Assembly: GCA_014529385.2 (NCBI GenBank)
Contig: CM043958.1
Location: 122,792,817 to 122,850,816 of the forward strand
Length of the DNA stretch: 58,000 nucleotides
Direction: 5' to 3'
DNA from: Adiantum capillus-veneris
Taxonomy: Eukaryota; Streptophyta; Polypodiopsida; Polypodiales; Pteridaceae
Positions 1 to 11,185 of the stretch are shown here, in pieces; the first letter of the stretch is position 1, and each line of letters starts with the position of its first letter. The position numbers and the translations under genes were made by a program. The notes under the pieces are model-generated. The model did no database searches, had not been told where the DNA came from, and saw only the letters and a list, made by a program, of their open reading frames with translations.

Positions 1-2
1 AC

Positions 3-2834
3 AAAGGGAGCTCTGTCAGGGAAAGAAGGGAGGCTATAGAGGTTTATGGGTCCAAGAAACAGAATGCAACCTATGGGGATATGGCAGACCAAAGAGCGGC
101 AACCCTTTGCCGACTGTACAACCAGTTTCTGCATATTTGCAGTAAAAGACCGCAAAAGTATACGACACCACCAAATGCCATTGCAACTACCATCACATGG
201 GCATTGAAGAGAAATATGCCAAAAGAGGTGAATTACGCTCAACACATCCACGAGCAAGTAATTGCCATGCACAACGAGAAGCCAAAGTATATAGGAGGAG
301 CTGAAGTTCTGACAAGAATAGCTTATGAAGCTATTGGAGCCAGAGATCAATGGCCAAAGGTTCCCTCCACGAATGAGTGGCTTAGAGAAGCAGATGAGGA
401 GGAAGAACCGCCTGAAGTATCCAAGAGGGCGTCCACAAGAGCACGCAGCAAACTAGAAATAGTTTCAGAACCTACAGAGGATGTGGATGAGCCGCTTATG
501 AAGAAAGCAAAGAAGAAGGTTGCTCCCAAGCAAACCAAAAGTCAGAAAGCGGCAAGAATGGAAAGACTAGTGGAGCAGTTTAGAGCGGAAAGAGCTCTAA
601 AGGGGGACTTTGAAGAAAAGTGGGTTCCAGACCCCACTAAAGTCGGAACTAGGTCAGCCAGGCCACATGTTGATCAATATGATCAATATATTAGAGCTTA
701 TGAGGAGTCAGAGGCTATACTGGAGCAGCAACCTGTCGAGCCTTACACTGAAGAGGAAGTACAACTTTTAAAAGCTGAGCTGAAAAAGGACGACAAGGGG
801 AAGAAGAAAGTAGATGAGTCTACTGAACCTCAAGAGAAAGACGGGCAAGCAAACAAAGGGAAAGCTAAGATGACTGAGGACAATCAGCCCTCCTTTACTG
901 ATGTACCAAGCCCGAAGAAGACGGAAATCATTGTGGAAGAGACCACAGTAGAGATGGACACGGTTGGTATGGAAAAGCCGGGGGCCGAAACCAAGGAAAA
1001 GGAGATAGATCCAATTCAGCAAAAGAAAAACGATTATGAGGATCTGGTAGCGATAGGGTACACTGAAGAAGAGGCCCTTGAGACAGTTTATGGGATCACC
1101 CTACAAAAACAAGATGATCGAAGGGGGACAGAGGAAAAAATAAAGAGTACAAAAGAGAGTGAAGAGAAACTGGACGAGCAGAACGTACTAGAAGAGTCGA
1201 AGCCAGTGGAGGTGGTGGCAGAAAAAGCTTTAGAGTTGACAGAAGAAGATGAAAAAGACATGCACATGGTGCATGAACTGCTCAGCAAGATCAAGGAAAG
1301 ATCCAAGGCAAAGGAAGTGGAGATTGAGACAGCCAAACAAAGGGAAGCCGAGTTGCAGAGGAAATTAAAGAATGCTATGACTGAATCTGAAAGTCATAAA
1401 GCATCACTCTACGACGCGGAAAACGAGAGAGACGGCTTGATACTCCAGCTAGCCGAGGCTTCAAGAGAAGTAACAAGTGCACAGGAAGCAAGGGAGCGGA
1501 TGGAAGACGACTTGGAGGCGGCTAAAGATGAGCTCATTGAGCTAAGGGAAAGAGTCGAGCTCCAAGAAAGAAAAATCACTAGACTCAGGACTACCCCTAG
1601 AGCTAGCAGAGCAGGAACCGATCAAGAGGGAGCTCTTGTACCAGCTCTGGAAGACCAGGTCCGAAGCTTACAAAGAGAGCTAAGATTAGAGCAAGTGCAA
1701 AGGTTGCACATTGCGGAGGGATCATTGGAAGCAGAGGAGAGGCTCACTTTAGAAAATCAAACACTAAGAACAGAGAATGAGACCCTCCGCAAACAGCTCC
1801 AAGATCTACAAGAGCAACAAAGAAGAGAGACAGAGACACCACAAGAAGAATCAGGTGGAGCAGCCATAGAGCTACCAGAAACTGGAGAGGCAACCACAAT
1901 TGAAGATCCAGCCCCAGTTCAAGAGGTGGCCTCAACTTCAGGAATCTCTGAAGAAGAAGAACAAAGGCTCCATGACCAAATAGAAAAGTCAGCAGAGGAG
2001 AGTGCCAAGGCGGAAATGGAATGGGAGAGGAGACTCCTAATCTCCATTAGACTTCAGGGACTAGACACAAAAGTGCTCCATGAAGAGTGGATGCAACCCA
2101 GCCTGCCTTTCCCTTTGATGAAGTTTGAAGTGATAAAAACGAAAAGGAGAATAGAGGAGGAGCAGTATGTCACTCTTTAGGAAGGCGACATCACAAAAGA
2201 GGAACAATCAAAGAAGATTGTAGATTCGCAGCCTAGATGGAGGAAAGGTTGGCTGAACAAATACCCAGCCTACCTCATCTACTTGGTGGAGGCACCAAAG
2301 GAGATTCGGGAGAATGCAACCTTCTGCCCGGTGCCAAGAGTCAGAAGCTGGAAAGAGCATGGCAGGATTGCAGAAAAGAAGCCAAATTGGCTTAATTACC
2401 CCAGGATGCCAGGACCAAAGGCAGGAGAGAGAATAGGTAAAGCCTACATGGTGAAAACCCTAACGGGCACCATCAAGCTCTTTACTGGCTCTCCTGACCT
2501 TTCGTGTCAGATGCTCAAGAAAATTTGCAGGACTCTCTTAGCTTGCATTGAAGTGATCGCGCCAGATAAAGCCACGACCTCGAGTCTACTATCGACGGCC
2601 GACACAGTGACTGATATGATGTATGATCTTTCATTGCAGCCTTCTCCAAAAGTGTTGCACCTCCTATACCAGAGGATTATGTTTTTGCCTAGCTTCCACA
2701 TGCAAACATTCGAAGAAGCTTTCTACACCGGCTTTTTCACCCACGAAAGTAAAATATTCGGCCCAACCTTGACCATCGGCAACCTACGATACGAATCACA
2801 TTTGCAGATGCTCAAGACAACAAGACTTTATTGA
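3..2834 (+). pseudogene. Coiled-coil ORF in env position of element A, interrupted by one in-frame stop
   Basis: The reading frame is open from the left edge (no start in view; the first Met is at 81) to a TGA at 2832-2834, with a single in-frame TAG at 2178-2180. The frame is identical on both sides of the stop and stays protein-like, so this is one ORF of more than 900 codons cut by one nonsense codon. Counting from the Met at 81, residues 1-110 are a compact conserved domain (motif GAEVLTRIAYEAIGA), residues 110-180 are basic (KKAKKKVAPK), residues 220-640 are a long Glu/Lys-rich coiled coil, and a globular C-terminal domain lies beyond the stop. The first domain, the basic patch and a KWVP motif recur in the ORF at 45050-46615. 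The ORF ends 37 bp before the polypurine tract, the place where extra or env-like ORFs sit. No transmembrane segment is evident. The function is unknown to me. Confidence 0.75.
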
Positions 2835-2871
2835 CCAATCATAAAATTCATGTCAGGGACGACATGAACGC

Positions 2872-2883
2872 GGAGGGGGGGAG
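2872..2883 (+). other. Polypurine tract of element A
   Basis: A purine run (GGAGGGGGGGAG) directly abuts the TGTT start of the LTR at 2884. This is the expected position of the plus-strand primer and fixes the LTR as a 3' LTR. Confidence 0.85.
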
Positions 2884-3827
2884 TGTTGAGCCAGCAAAGG
2901 ATCACACCCACATTTTTGCTCACACTCATCATTTTGTAACCATTGATTGTAATAAATGTCTTTCCGACATTTATTTTGAATTGAGCCATTCATTAAGTAA
3001 CGGGACTCAATTGAGTTTCCAGCTTGTAATCCCGAAGTAATTTCACTTGCTGATGTAATTAGTTAGAGATGTTCTCACCTCCAAGGCTGAGGTATATAAG
3101 CCAAAGTTTTTGTAACCTAAGAGGATTCAAATTATTAATCAAAGTGAGTTTTTGAGCGCCGTGACTGTGTCTGAGAGAGAGTGAGAGAGAGAGAGAGAGA
3201 GTCTTATCTAGTTGCTACGCGAGCTACGGAGCCGCCATTGGAGAAGCGACACCGCCATTGTGTTAGCAACGGCGAGAGCTACGCACAGATACCAAGAGTG
3301 CGCGCTATCGGCTTCTATGTGTGGTAAGTTCCTACGAGCTTCGGTGTGAGTTTTCTTCCAACTCGTGTGTCGGAATGGAGCGTGCAGCATATCTATAGAA
3401 CCACAACGAGTAGAGCTACACATTGGTACCATCGGGGTCAAAATTTGATCACCTGTATTTTTCGGCCTGTCTTCATACGCGTTTACCGCACGGAGTGGTT
3501 ATAGGTTGATTTTGCAGTTCAAGTCTTTAGGGTGTTGTTCTTACCTAGTGTATAGACTTCCCCTTGAGTTGGAGATCGATTCAATGATTCTAGATCCTGT
3601 TTCGTATAGCATTCGTTCGTAGTAAGGATTTCAGTCACTTGCGTATTTTAGAACTTAGATTTGATTTCCTTAGTAGTGATTGTCATTAGAAGGTCGAGTA
3701 GGTGATTTGACACCCACCTAGTTGTTTCCATGCGCCTACGGGTCAAGCTTCGTCCTCGTCTGACAAATTCTGTTGTTGGTTGAGTTCTCGCTATTTAGCT
3801 TCCGCTAGCGGCGTAACCGCCTTAACA
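2884..3827 (+). repeat. 3' LTR of element A (944 bp)
   Basis: Starts TGTTGAGCC and ends CTTAACA, giving TGTT/AACA terminal inverted repeats. It is preceded by a polypurine tract and followed by sequence that is contiguous with element B's LTR at 11069. It contains a TATA box at 3093-3099, a GA microsatellite (about 3175-3201) and a long presumed R/U5. Only one LTR of this element is in view. Confidence 0.85.
3093..3099 (+). promoter_or_regulatory. TATA box of LTR A
   Basis: TATATAA within GGCTGAGGTATATAAGCCAA. The same arrangement (GGCTAAGGTATAAAAGCCAA) is in the LTR of element C at 35191-35210, including the following TTTTTGTAA. This argues for a functional core promoter shared by related LTRs. 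Confidence 0.7.
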
Positions 3828-3921
3828 ATTATGTCTACCCGCTATGCTCACAAAATCATTTCTTGAAAGTACTCTCATTAAATTCCGCTACTCTCAAATT
3901 GAATAGGCAAATTCCATTACA
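3828..3921 (+). repeat. 3' terminal remnant of 5' LTR of element B
   Basis: These 94 bp match 11069-11162 base for base and end in ATTACA. The rest of the 5' LTR lies left of element A, which interrupted it at 3827/3828. Confidence 0.9.
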
Positions 3922-3922
3922 T

Positions 3923-3934
3923 TGGTATCAGAGC
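3923..3934 (+). other. Primer binding site of element B (initiator tRNA-Met)
   Basis: TGGTATCAGAGC, two bases after the LTR end, is the classic complement of the 3' end of plant initiator tRNA-Met. Confidence 0.93.
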
Positions 3935-3935
3935 A

Positions 3936-4335
3936 TTTGGTTTCTCTTTTCTTGCTTAAGAAGAGAGGTCCTTAAGTAGCCTATAAATGGTTGATGTTGT
4001 TAATTATAATAGAGTAAGTGGAACTGGGATCTAATATGGGTTTTGTTAAGCCCACTATGTGGGAGATGGTGAACACCTCAGGAGCTTTGGACTTAATAAT
4101 GGAGTCATTTTAGACTTGCCTACGGCTTTACCATTATTGAGCCATAAGAAGTCCGAAAGGAGCTAGCCCTTGGCAACTCTGCTATGTTAGACCTACTCCT
4201 CTACTCTCTATAATTAACTACTTTGAGCCGTGGGTGTAGATACTTAAGAGCCAATTTTCAAAGGCTAAGAGGAGTGGCAACTAAGGTTTTGAACTGCCAA
4301 AGCATACACTAAGTATAAACATAAATTTTGTTAAC
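3936..4335 (+). other. Untranslated leader of element B
   Basis: About 400 bp between the primer site and the gag start. No ORF or recognisable motif; presumed packaging/leader region. Confidence 0.6.
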
Positions 4336-6438
4336 ATGGCTGACAATAATCAAGAGAGTAGAATGAACATTGATAGCTTTGATTTTGCACATGAAGGTGC
4401 TAATGATGATGCTCCCATGTTTGTGAATTATCTCGTCGCTAGGTTGCAGCAAGCTATGGGCAACCCTGCTTTGCAAGCCAAAGTTACTCAACAACTTCGT
4501 GCTTATGGAATTTCCCTTCCTCTCCCAGAGGAGAGAGAGCTTAGGAGGCCTCTTGAAGAGACCCCCAAAAGAAGACTCTCTCCCATTCGAGAGGAGGAAT
4601 CCAAAGAGAAAGAAAGCAATGAAAGTCTAAGTTCTTCTGAAGAGGTGGCTCCACGAAGACGGCGGTCTAGACGATCGCCTACTCCTCCCAAGAGGAAAAG
4701 AGCAACCTATAGTCCTTCTCCTCATCACTCTGAAAGGCAAGAGAGGAAACAAAGGAAGAAAAGGGCTAGGAAGAGGTCACCCTCTTGTCCTTCTTCTTCA
4801 CCTTCCTCCTCTTCCGATGAAAGTTATGGCTATTCTCCTAGAGAATACAAGAGGGGAGGACATCGCAAATCATTTCCTGCATGGCGAAGGTCACAAAAGC
4901 TTAAGAAGTTCAAGGAGGGAGGAAAGAGTATCTCTTTTCTCACCCACGATGGCACCTTTGGTGCTACTGACAAAGCGTTGGCCTTCATCCAGCAATTTGA
5001 TGCGGCCTTTGGGGACGAGGGCTTCACAGAGTCCTCCAAGCTACGCCATGTAGCTATGCACTTCCAAAAATCAGCTCGTCAATGGTGGGCTAGCCTTCGT
5101 GGCAATGGAGAAGCCCCAAAGACATGGAAAACTCTACGAGTTTCCATCACGAAGCAATTTCTTCCAAGTGATACTAAAGATAAAGTTCTTACCGAATGGC
5201 GCGGCTTGAAGCTTCTCTCTCATGAGTCTATGAACAAGTATGTAGACAAGTTTTGGGATTTACATCTCAAAGCTACTGTCTTTCAAAAGATAGACTTTGC
5301 CGAGAAAAGACAGCAATTCTGTGCGGGATTACCTGAAGAGATGGCCGAATACATCAACTCTCAACGGCCCGGTACTATTACCGAAGTAATCCACCACACC
5401 ATGGTTGCTTCACGCATCAATTTCCATCAAGGGGCTGGACGTAATGTCAAGCCCATGGAAAACAAAGATAAAAATGATACAAAGGGGAAATCCAATGCTC
5501 AAAATAATTCCCAAGGCACGTCCAACAACAACAATAACAACAACAACAATCGGTCCAAGGAGAAGGGAGTTTACAAAGGTAAAAACAAACTCTCTCTTGA
5601 AGAGCTTGAAGCTTTTCGCAAGGACCATAAGTGTTTCAAGTGTGGGGAGCAAGGACATGGCTATCGTTCTTGCCCCAAGAAGAATACTCGCAATGAGACT
5701 CCTAGGGCTTCCACCATCGAAGCTCCAAAAGAGGATGCTCATTGCAAAGGATCATCACTCTCCTATGCTTGGGGAAAGGTAAGAGAGCATGATGCCTTCA
5801 TCTTGTTTGACCCTGGCTCTACTCTCAACTTCATATCAATAGAGTTGGTCACCAAGTTGGGCATTCAAGATTTTGAGATGGGAGATATAGTAACAACTGA
5901 TGCAGCTTTCAAGGGACAACAAGCCTCCGTTACTCCCTTGATTGGGAAGTTGAGGCTTCATGTCCAAAGCTATGTCGACAAAGAAGACTTCTTCATCTCT
6001 CCTCTCCAACATCAAGATGTTATCCTAGGGGCACCATGGTTTGATCGCATGGCTGCCAACATGAAGTTCCCTGAAAGGAGAATTTACTTCACCTACAAGG
6101 GAAAGAACATGTATATAGATGCTAGTGAGCGTGGTCTCACTATTCCACTTGTAAATCCTCTTTCTTTTGATAAATCAATGAAGAGCTCAGTTTTTGCGTA
6201 CATGATTTATGTCAAAGAGTCTCTAAAAGCTAATAATGTTTCATCAAATGAAAATGATAGGAATCAAGAAGAGTTAGACTTGTCTACTTTTCTAAAAGGA
6301 TTCCAAGATGTGTTCATCGATGATATCCCTATGGACCTACCTCCAAAACGAGGGGATGATGACCATCGTATTGAGCTCCTTCCACGCCTAACAAACCTCC
6401 TTATCGAGTTTCACAAGCTCAAGAAGAGGAGATTATGA
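4336..6438 (+). CDS. Gag-protease of element B, open frame leading into a frameshift
   Basis: A 700-codon frame. Residues 1-100 are acidic and unremarkable. Residues 106-178 are an Arg/Ser-rich block (RRRRSRRSPTPPKRKR and RARKRSPS), unusual for a Gag. Residues 195-360 match the retrotransposon gag core (ARQWWASLRG). Residues 397-405 are poly-Asn. Residues 433-446 are a CCHC zinc knuckle, CFKCGEQGHGYRSC. The protease follows with FDPGSTLNFIS near residue 491; DPG in place of D-T/S-G is seen in other plant Gypsy proteases. The frame is lost near 6380-6390, so the last codons of this ORF are out-of-frame read-through. The start is the first Met after the leader. Confidence 0.88.
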   Translation: MADNNQESRMNIDSFDFAHEGANDDAPMFVNYLVARLQQAMGNPALQAKVTQQLRAYGISLPLPEERELRRPLEETPKRRLSPIREEESKEKESNESLSSSEEVAPRRRRSRRSPTPPKRKRATYSPSPHHSERQERKQRKKRARKRSPSCPSSSPSSSSDESYGYSPREYKRGGHRKSFPAWRRSQKLKKFKEGGKSISFLTHDGTFGATDKALAFIQQFDAAFGDEGFTESSKLRHVAMHFQKSARQWWASLRGNGEAPKTWKTLRVSITKQFLPSDTKDKVLTEWRGLKLLSHESMNKYVDKFWDLHLKATVFQKIDFAEKRQQFCAGLPEEMAEYINSQRPGTITEVIHHTMVASRINFHQGAGRNVKPMENKDKNDTKGKSNAQNNSQGTSNNNNNNNNNRSKEKGVYKGKNKLSLEELEAFRKDHKCFKCGEQGHGYRSCPKKNTRNETPRASTIEAPKEDAHCKGSSLSYAWGKVREHDAFILFDPGSTLNFISIELVTKLGIQDFEMGDIVTTDAAFKGQQASVTPLIGKLRLHVQSYVDKEDFFISPLQHQDVILGAPWFDRMAANMKFPERRIYFTYKGKNMYIDASERGLTIPLVNPLSFDKSMKSSVFAYMIYVKESLKANNVSSNENDRNQEELDLSTFLKGFQDVFIDDIPMDLPPKRGDDDHRIELLPRLTNLLIEFHKLKKRRL

Positions 6439-7610
6439 GGCAAGTACAGGAATTGGTAGACAAAGGGATGGTGAGGCCTAGTTCCTCTCCCTTTTGTTCT
6501 CCAGTCCTTTTAGTGCAAAAGAAAGATGGTACATACCGTATGTGTGGACTATCGAGAACTAAACCATATCACTATCAAAAACAGATTTCTCGTGCCTCGG
6601 GTAGAAGATCTATTTGATAAGCTACAAGGCTCTACCTACTTCAGTAGGATTGACCTTAAGAGTGCCTATCATCAAATAAGGATAGTGGATGAAGATATCC
6701 TAAAGACCGCGTTTCGCACAACATTTGGTCTTTATGAATATCTAGTCATGCCTTTTGGCTTGACTAATGCACCAACTACTTTCAATCGTCTCATGGAGAA
6801 ATTTTTTAGACCATATCGTAAATTCACTGGAGTGTTCTTTGATGATATCATCATCTACTCCAAATCTTTGGAGGAACATAAGCAACATCTCCAAGTGATT
6901 TTTCAAGCCTTGAGGAAAACAAACCTTTTCTCAACCAAAAGAAAAGTGAATTCTTCCTTCAAGAGATTCAATATCTAGGTCATATTATCTCTCACGATGG
7001 TATTTGTATGGATCCATCAAAGTTAGAGGTAATAAAATCATGGCCTAACCCAAGGAATCTACATGAGCTAAGAAGCTTTATTGGTATGTGTGCATACTAT
7101 AGACGCTTCATAGCAAAATTCTCTCAAGTAGCAGGACCACTACACGACTTAACAAAGAAGAACGTTAAGTTTGTATGGACTGCTAAGGAGAAAAATGCTT
7201 TTGAAAAACTCAAAGAGAAGCTTACTTCCCAACCAGTCCTCGTGCTTCCGGATCTTTCAAAGCCATTTGAGGTCCAATGTGATGCGTGTGGTGATTGCCT
7301 TGGAGCGGTTTTGCTTCAAGAAGGGCATGCCATAGCATATGAGAGCCGAAGGCTCAATAGTGATGAACGAGTCTTGGGCATTTATGAGAAAGAGATTTTA
7401 GATGTTCTACATGCCCTAGATACATGGAAGCACTACCTATTGGGGACTCCATTTATCCTACGAACCGACCACCAACGTCTCAAGTATTTCATGACGCAAA
7501 CCAAACTTTCCGACAAACAAATGAGGTGGGAAAATTTTCTTTCGCAATTTAATTTCCATATTGCTCACATAGCTGGTAAGCACAATCAAGTTGCCGATGC
7601 ACTTTCATGA
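6385..7610 (+). pseudogene. Reverse transcriptase and RNase H of element B, frameshifted
   Basis: Gypsy RT motifs are clear: SPVLLVQKKDGTYRMC, RIDLKSAYHQIRI, the catalytic FFDDIIIYS, and YYRRFIAKFS at the RT/RNase H connection. RNase H has the catalytic-region motif VQCDACGDCLGAVLLQ, then ILRTDHQRLKYF and the terminal HNQVADALS. The frame changes near 6385, again near 6530-6545 and again near 6930-6970. RNase H ends at an in-frame TGA (7608-7610) followed by Arg-Pro in the same frame. The stop sits where CGA is expected, consistent with a C-to-T change at a CpG. Confidence 0.88.
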
Positions 7611-9113
7611 CGACCAAAAGTTAATGCGGTGTTTATAGCTACTCACAATGATCTATCCTCTATGATAGATGAGTATGCTACTGACCCTGACTTTAGAGAC
7701 ATAATGTCAACCCTTGCTTTGGGGAAGAAAGAGGAACCATTCACCTTGCAGGATGGTTATCTTCTCCACGGCAATAGGCTATGTGTTACCCATTCCCTTC
7801 GTGAGAAGGTTATGTATGAATCCCATGCTCCTCAATATGCAGGGCATAGAGGTATTCAACCTACTCTTCGAGGAGTAGAGACGTATTTCTATTGGCCTAC
7901 CATGAAAGTGGACATACAAGAGTATGTTTCAAAATGTGTAGTATGCCAAAAGACCAAGTATGATAGAGGGAAGCAACCTGGATTACTCCAGTCATTGCCT
8001 ATTCCAAATTCACCATGGGAGAGTATATCCATGGATTTCATCTTTGGATTACCCAAGTCTATCCATGGGAATACAAGAATATGGACAATAGTCGACAGGT
8101 TTATCAAGCAAGCACATTTTATTCCTGTCAAAAAGACTATTAAGGCACATCAAATGGCAACTCTCTTCATATCTCAGATTTTCAAGCACCATGGATTACC
8201 CATATCCATCGTGTCAGATAGAGATCCTAGAATGACCAGTAATTTCTGGAAAGGTCTCTTTGAAAATCTAGGAACAAGATTGAATTTCTCTTCGGCCTAT
8301 CACCCACAAACGGATGGCCAAAGTGAGATAGCCAATCTTACGATACTCGATCTACTCAAGACTTATGTTACCGAAGTAGATCAACGCTCACAATGGGAAA
8401 AGTATTTACCTCTAGTAGAGTATGCCTACAATAATACTGTACATACTTCTACGGGGAAAGCACCTTTCGAGATCATAGAGGGAAGACCTAAAAGTCCCTT
8501 GCTACTCAAAGTACATGGGAAGATCTTCGCCGCCGATGAGTATAGCCGTGACCTACACGAATCTTTTCAAAAGATTAGGGAGGCTATAGCCATCTCTCAA
8601 CAAAGGCAAAAAGCTGCTGCTGATAAGCACAGAAGAGCCTTAATGTTCAAAGAAAATGATTGGGTCTTACTCAAGTTTCCTAAGGCTCGATTAAGGCAAA
8701 CGACGGGCAAAAATCCTACGGGCCATCAAAAGTATTATGCTAAACTAGCAAAAAGATACTATGGTCCTTTCCAAATCTTGAAGCCCATCAATGAGACGGC
8801 TTATCAACTCAAGTTGCCCAACCATTGGCTTATACACAATGCCTTTCATGTAAGCCTACTTAAGCCCTATAAAGGAGAGCCACCAACTGAACCAATTATT
8901 GAAGACCCTCCCGAAGTTGAAGACCAAGAAGAGGTGCTACAACCCGAAGCTGTCCTTCGGCATGAAGACAAGGTACTACGACATGGTAAGATAATCCGAC
9001 GGTATCTTATTAAGTTCAAAAATTATCCTTTTGAAGATGCTAAATGGATGCAAGGAGTACAACTTAAGGATAGTATGAACCTTGTCAATGCTTACAATGC
9101 TACATTAGAGTAA
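7611..9113 (+). CDS. Integrase with chromodomain of element B
   Basis: Open from the TGA at 7608-7610 to TAA at 9113 (first Met 7629). The zinc-binding HHCC module is ESHAPQYAGH followed by CVVCQ. The DDE core is SMDFIFGLPKS, SDRDPRMTSNFW and TDGQSEIANL. The C-terminus has the family motif YHPQTDGQ upstream, YYGPFQILKP, HNAFHVSLLK and then a chromodomain-like end (YLIKFKNYPFEDAKW) that marks chromoviruses. In the family this domain steers insertion to chromatin. This part of the polyprotein is uninterrupted for about 495 codons but separated from RT by the stop. Confidence 0.9.
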   Translation, partial: RPKVNAVFIATHNDLSSMIDEYATDPDFRDIMSTLALGKKEEPFTLQDGYLLHGNRLCVTHSLREKVMYESHAPQYAGHRGIQPTLRGVETYFYWPTMKVDIQEYVSKCVVCQKTKYDRGKQPGLLQSLPIPNSPWESISMDFIFGLPKSIHGNTRIWTIVDRFIKQAHFIPVKKTIKAHQMATLFISQIFKHHGLPISIVSDRDPRMTSNFWKGLFENLGTRLNFSSAYHPQTDGQSEIANLTILDLLKTYVTEVDQRSQWEKYLPLVEYAYNNTVHTSTGKAPFEIIEGRPKSPLLLKVHGKIFAADEYSRDLHESFQKIREAIAISQQRQKAAADKHRRALMFKENDWVLLKFPKARLRQTTGKNPTGHQKYYAKLAKRYYGPFQILKPINETAYQLKLPNHWLIHNAFHVSLLKPYKGEPPTEPIIEDPPEVEDQEEVLQPEAVLRHEDKVLRHGKIIRRYLIKFKNYPFEDAKWMQGVQLKDSMNLVNAYNATLE

Positions 9114-9459
9114 GCAAATGTACAACTCTCTTTTAAATGACTCATGTTTTTGTCTTATAAGACTAATCCTCTTTTTAATTGTGCACAAATTTAACTAGTA
9201 TGCATGCTTAGAATCATGTTTGTGATGACGACGTCTCTCAAACACCAAGTAGAATTTGTCACTCTACTTTGGGAGAATGAAATGGACTAAAGAGCAGACA
9301 TGCTTGCGGTAGCTATGTCTCCCAAGCACCAAATGGATTAGTCATCCATCTTGGAAAGATGTCGTAGGGTAAAAAAGGGATCCTCTACCCGCTAAGTACG
9401 ATTGACTAATGACTAAGGCTTTATCTCTTCTACCTCATAGTCGAGGACGACTATGATTT
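9114..9459 (+). other. 3' untranslated region of element B
   Basis: About 345 bp between the integrase stop and the polypurine tract. It has GAGGACGACTATGAT just upstream of the tract, as in related chromoviruses. No ORF. Confidence 0.6.
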
Positions 9460-9470
9460 AAAGAGAGAGG
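9460..9470 (+). other. Polypurine tract of element B
   Basis: AAAGAGAGAGG three bases before the TGTCATAA start of the LTR at 9474. Confidence 0.75.
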
Positions 9471-9765
9471 TAATGTCATAAAATCTAATATCTAACCAAT
9501 CCAAATGATTTTCTCATATTAAATTGATCACTTAATGTGGGAGAATAAATGGGAACAAGTGTTAAGATATAGATATGTGCTTATAGATCTATCTCAACAC
9601 GGGGCCAATAGTAAAGGGTCCCAAATGGGAGATGGTCTATCAAGAGCAAGGCTAACCAATGGAGCATAAGACCTTAGGGTTAGCTTCATTTAAGACCTCC
9701 AATAATGTGTGTAAAAGTCCTTTGAACTTAGGTAAGCTAGGGCTGAGCTTGAGGTGGGAACCCGG

Positions 9766-9905
9766 CCCAAGCTCAAGGTGCTTGTCGTGCTTGAGGTGCT
9801 TGTCCTGCTTGAGGTGCTTGACTGGCTCCATGCTTGAGGTGCTTGACTTGGTGCATGATTAAGGTGCTTGAAGTGCCTTGAGAGGCTTGCCTGAGATGCT
9901 TGTGG
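9766..9905. repeat. Minisatellite in LTR B, unit CTTGAGGTGCTTG
   Basis: Several tandem, slightly diverged copies of a unit of roughly 20 bp containing CTTGAGGTGCTTG. Short leucine-rich ORFs here are by-products. Confidence 0.75.
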
Positions 9906-10005
9906 GAACACCCCCTACTTCAAGTGATTAGTCATGCTTGATGACTAAGGGGCTTGCTCATCCAAAGTCAAAAATATCCCTACAAGGATGGGGGCGAGCC
10001 TACAA

Positions 10006-10139
<134 letters not shown>

Positions 10140-11185
10140 GGGAAGCCCCAGCTTGAAGAGGCAGCAAGGACACTTGTCAAGTTCCTTCCCATGTTGCCCT
10201 CATGGTGTGCCTGAAGCCTATTGGTTGGCCACCCAAGGGGTCCAATGATAATTTAGGATATTTAATTAATTGATTTTGCATTCATCAAGTCCTCTCTCTC
10301 AAAGGGGAAAGGGGGACACTTGTCCCAAGGCTACCCATGTTGCTTGTAATGGCTCCTGCTTGTGATTGGCTAGGCCTGGAGGGGTCCAATGAGCTTCAAG
10401 CATGAGCTACAAGGGGGGGTCAACCCAAGAAAGCTAGGGGGGTGCTTAGGGGGTATACTCACCCACACACACTCACAAACACTCTCATTGTGTACTATGC
10501 AAAGTGCAAGAGCTCCCTCTCTTTCTCCAAGCAAGTAGAGGTTGAGAGCCTACACCAACACTCTTGGCTATGGAGTGCAAATCCATCCAAGAGCCATGCT
10601 TCAATGCTTGAGCTTGCCATCTATTTCTTCTTCATTACTATGCTATTATGTATGCTAGCACAAGAGTTATGATAAGTGAGGAACTAGCTCTTTCTCGTAT
10701 GAAATGTTTCTTCTTCCTCTTCCCTACCCTCATTCCCTGCTAGCTCTCTCCACCTTCGAAGGTGTTTGAGGTCTTGGGACTGAGGCTTGGTATAGTTAAA
10801 GCTTTCTTCAAGTTTAGGTTATGCTATGATGGTGATGCATGAATCTTTCCATCTTCATTGCTTCACCTAGGTCACAAGGAACACAAACAATGTATTGTAA
10901 CAAGTCTCTCTTTATGGGAGAAATCATAATACAAATGCCTATTGGAGGGGGGACCAGCTCCACATAAATCCGGTCCTCAACTGTTGTCATGTTCTCTAAA
11001 TTCTCTCTCTTGCAAAAGTATTTTCCATGCCAAGTTAACTAATTGCTATAATTATGTTGCTATCTTCAATTATGTCTACCCGCTATGCTCACAAAATCAT
11101 TTCTTGAAAGTACTCTCATTAAATTCCGCTACTCTCAAATTGAATAGGCAAATTCCATTACAAGGATTTTGTCCCATCACCTGCG

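Larger units (their letters stand above)
1..3827 (+). mobile_element. LTR retrotransposon A, 3' part only
   Basis: The window opens inside the internal region of an LTR retrotransposon. Reading rightwards there is a long ORF (3-2834), a polypurine tract (2872-2883) and one LTR (2884-3827) that starts TGTT and ends AACA. The sequence after the LTR is the end of a different LTR, that of element B, so A is inserted in B's 5' LTR. The predicted 5-bp target duplication is ATTAT (3828-3832); its partner lies left of the window. No gag or pol of A is visible. The LTR promoter segment resembles that of element C and both elements carry the same extra ORF, so A is probably a relative of C. Family placement is inference. 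Confidence 0.8.

Noticed and set aside
347-1935. Minus-strand ORFs opposite the coiled-coil ORF
   Set aside because: Ser/Leu-rich shadows of the Glu/Lys-rich plus-strand frame.
5405-5782. Alternative-frame ORFs inside gag of element B
   Set aside because: They overlap the conserved gag and zinc-knuckle frame and have no family features.
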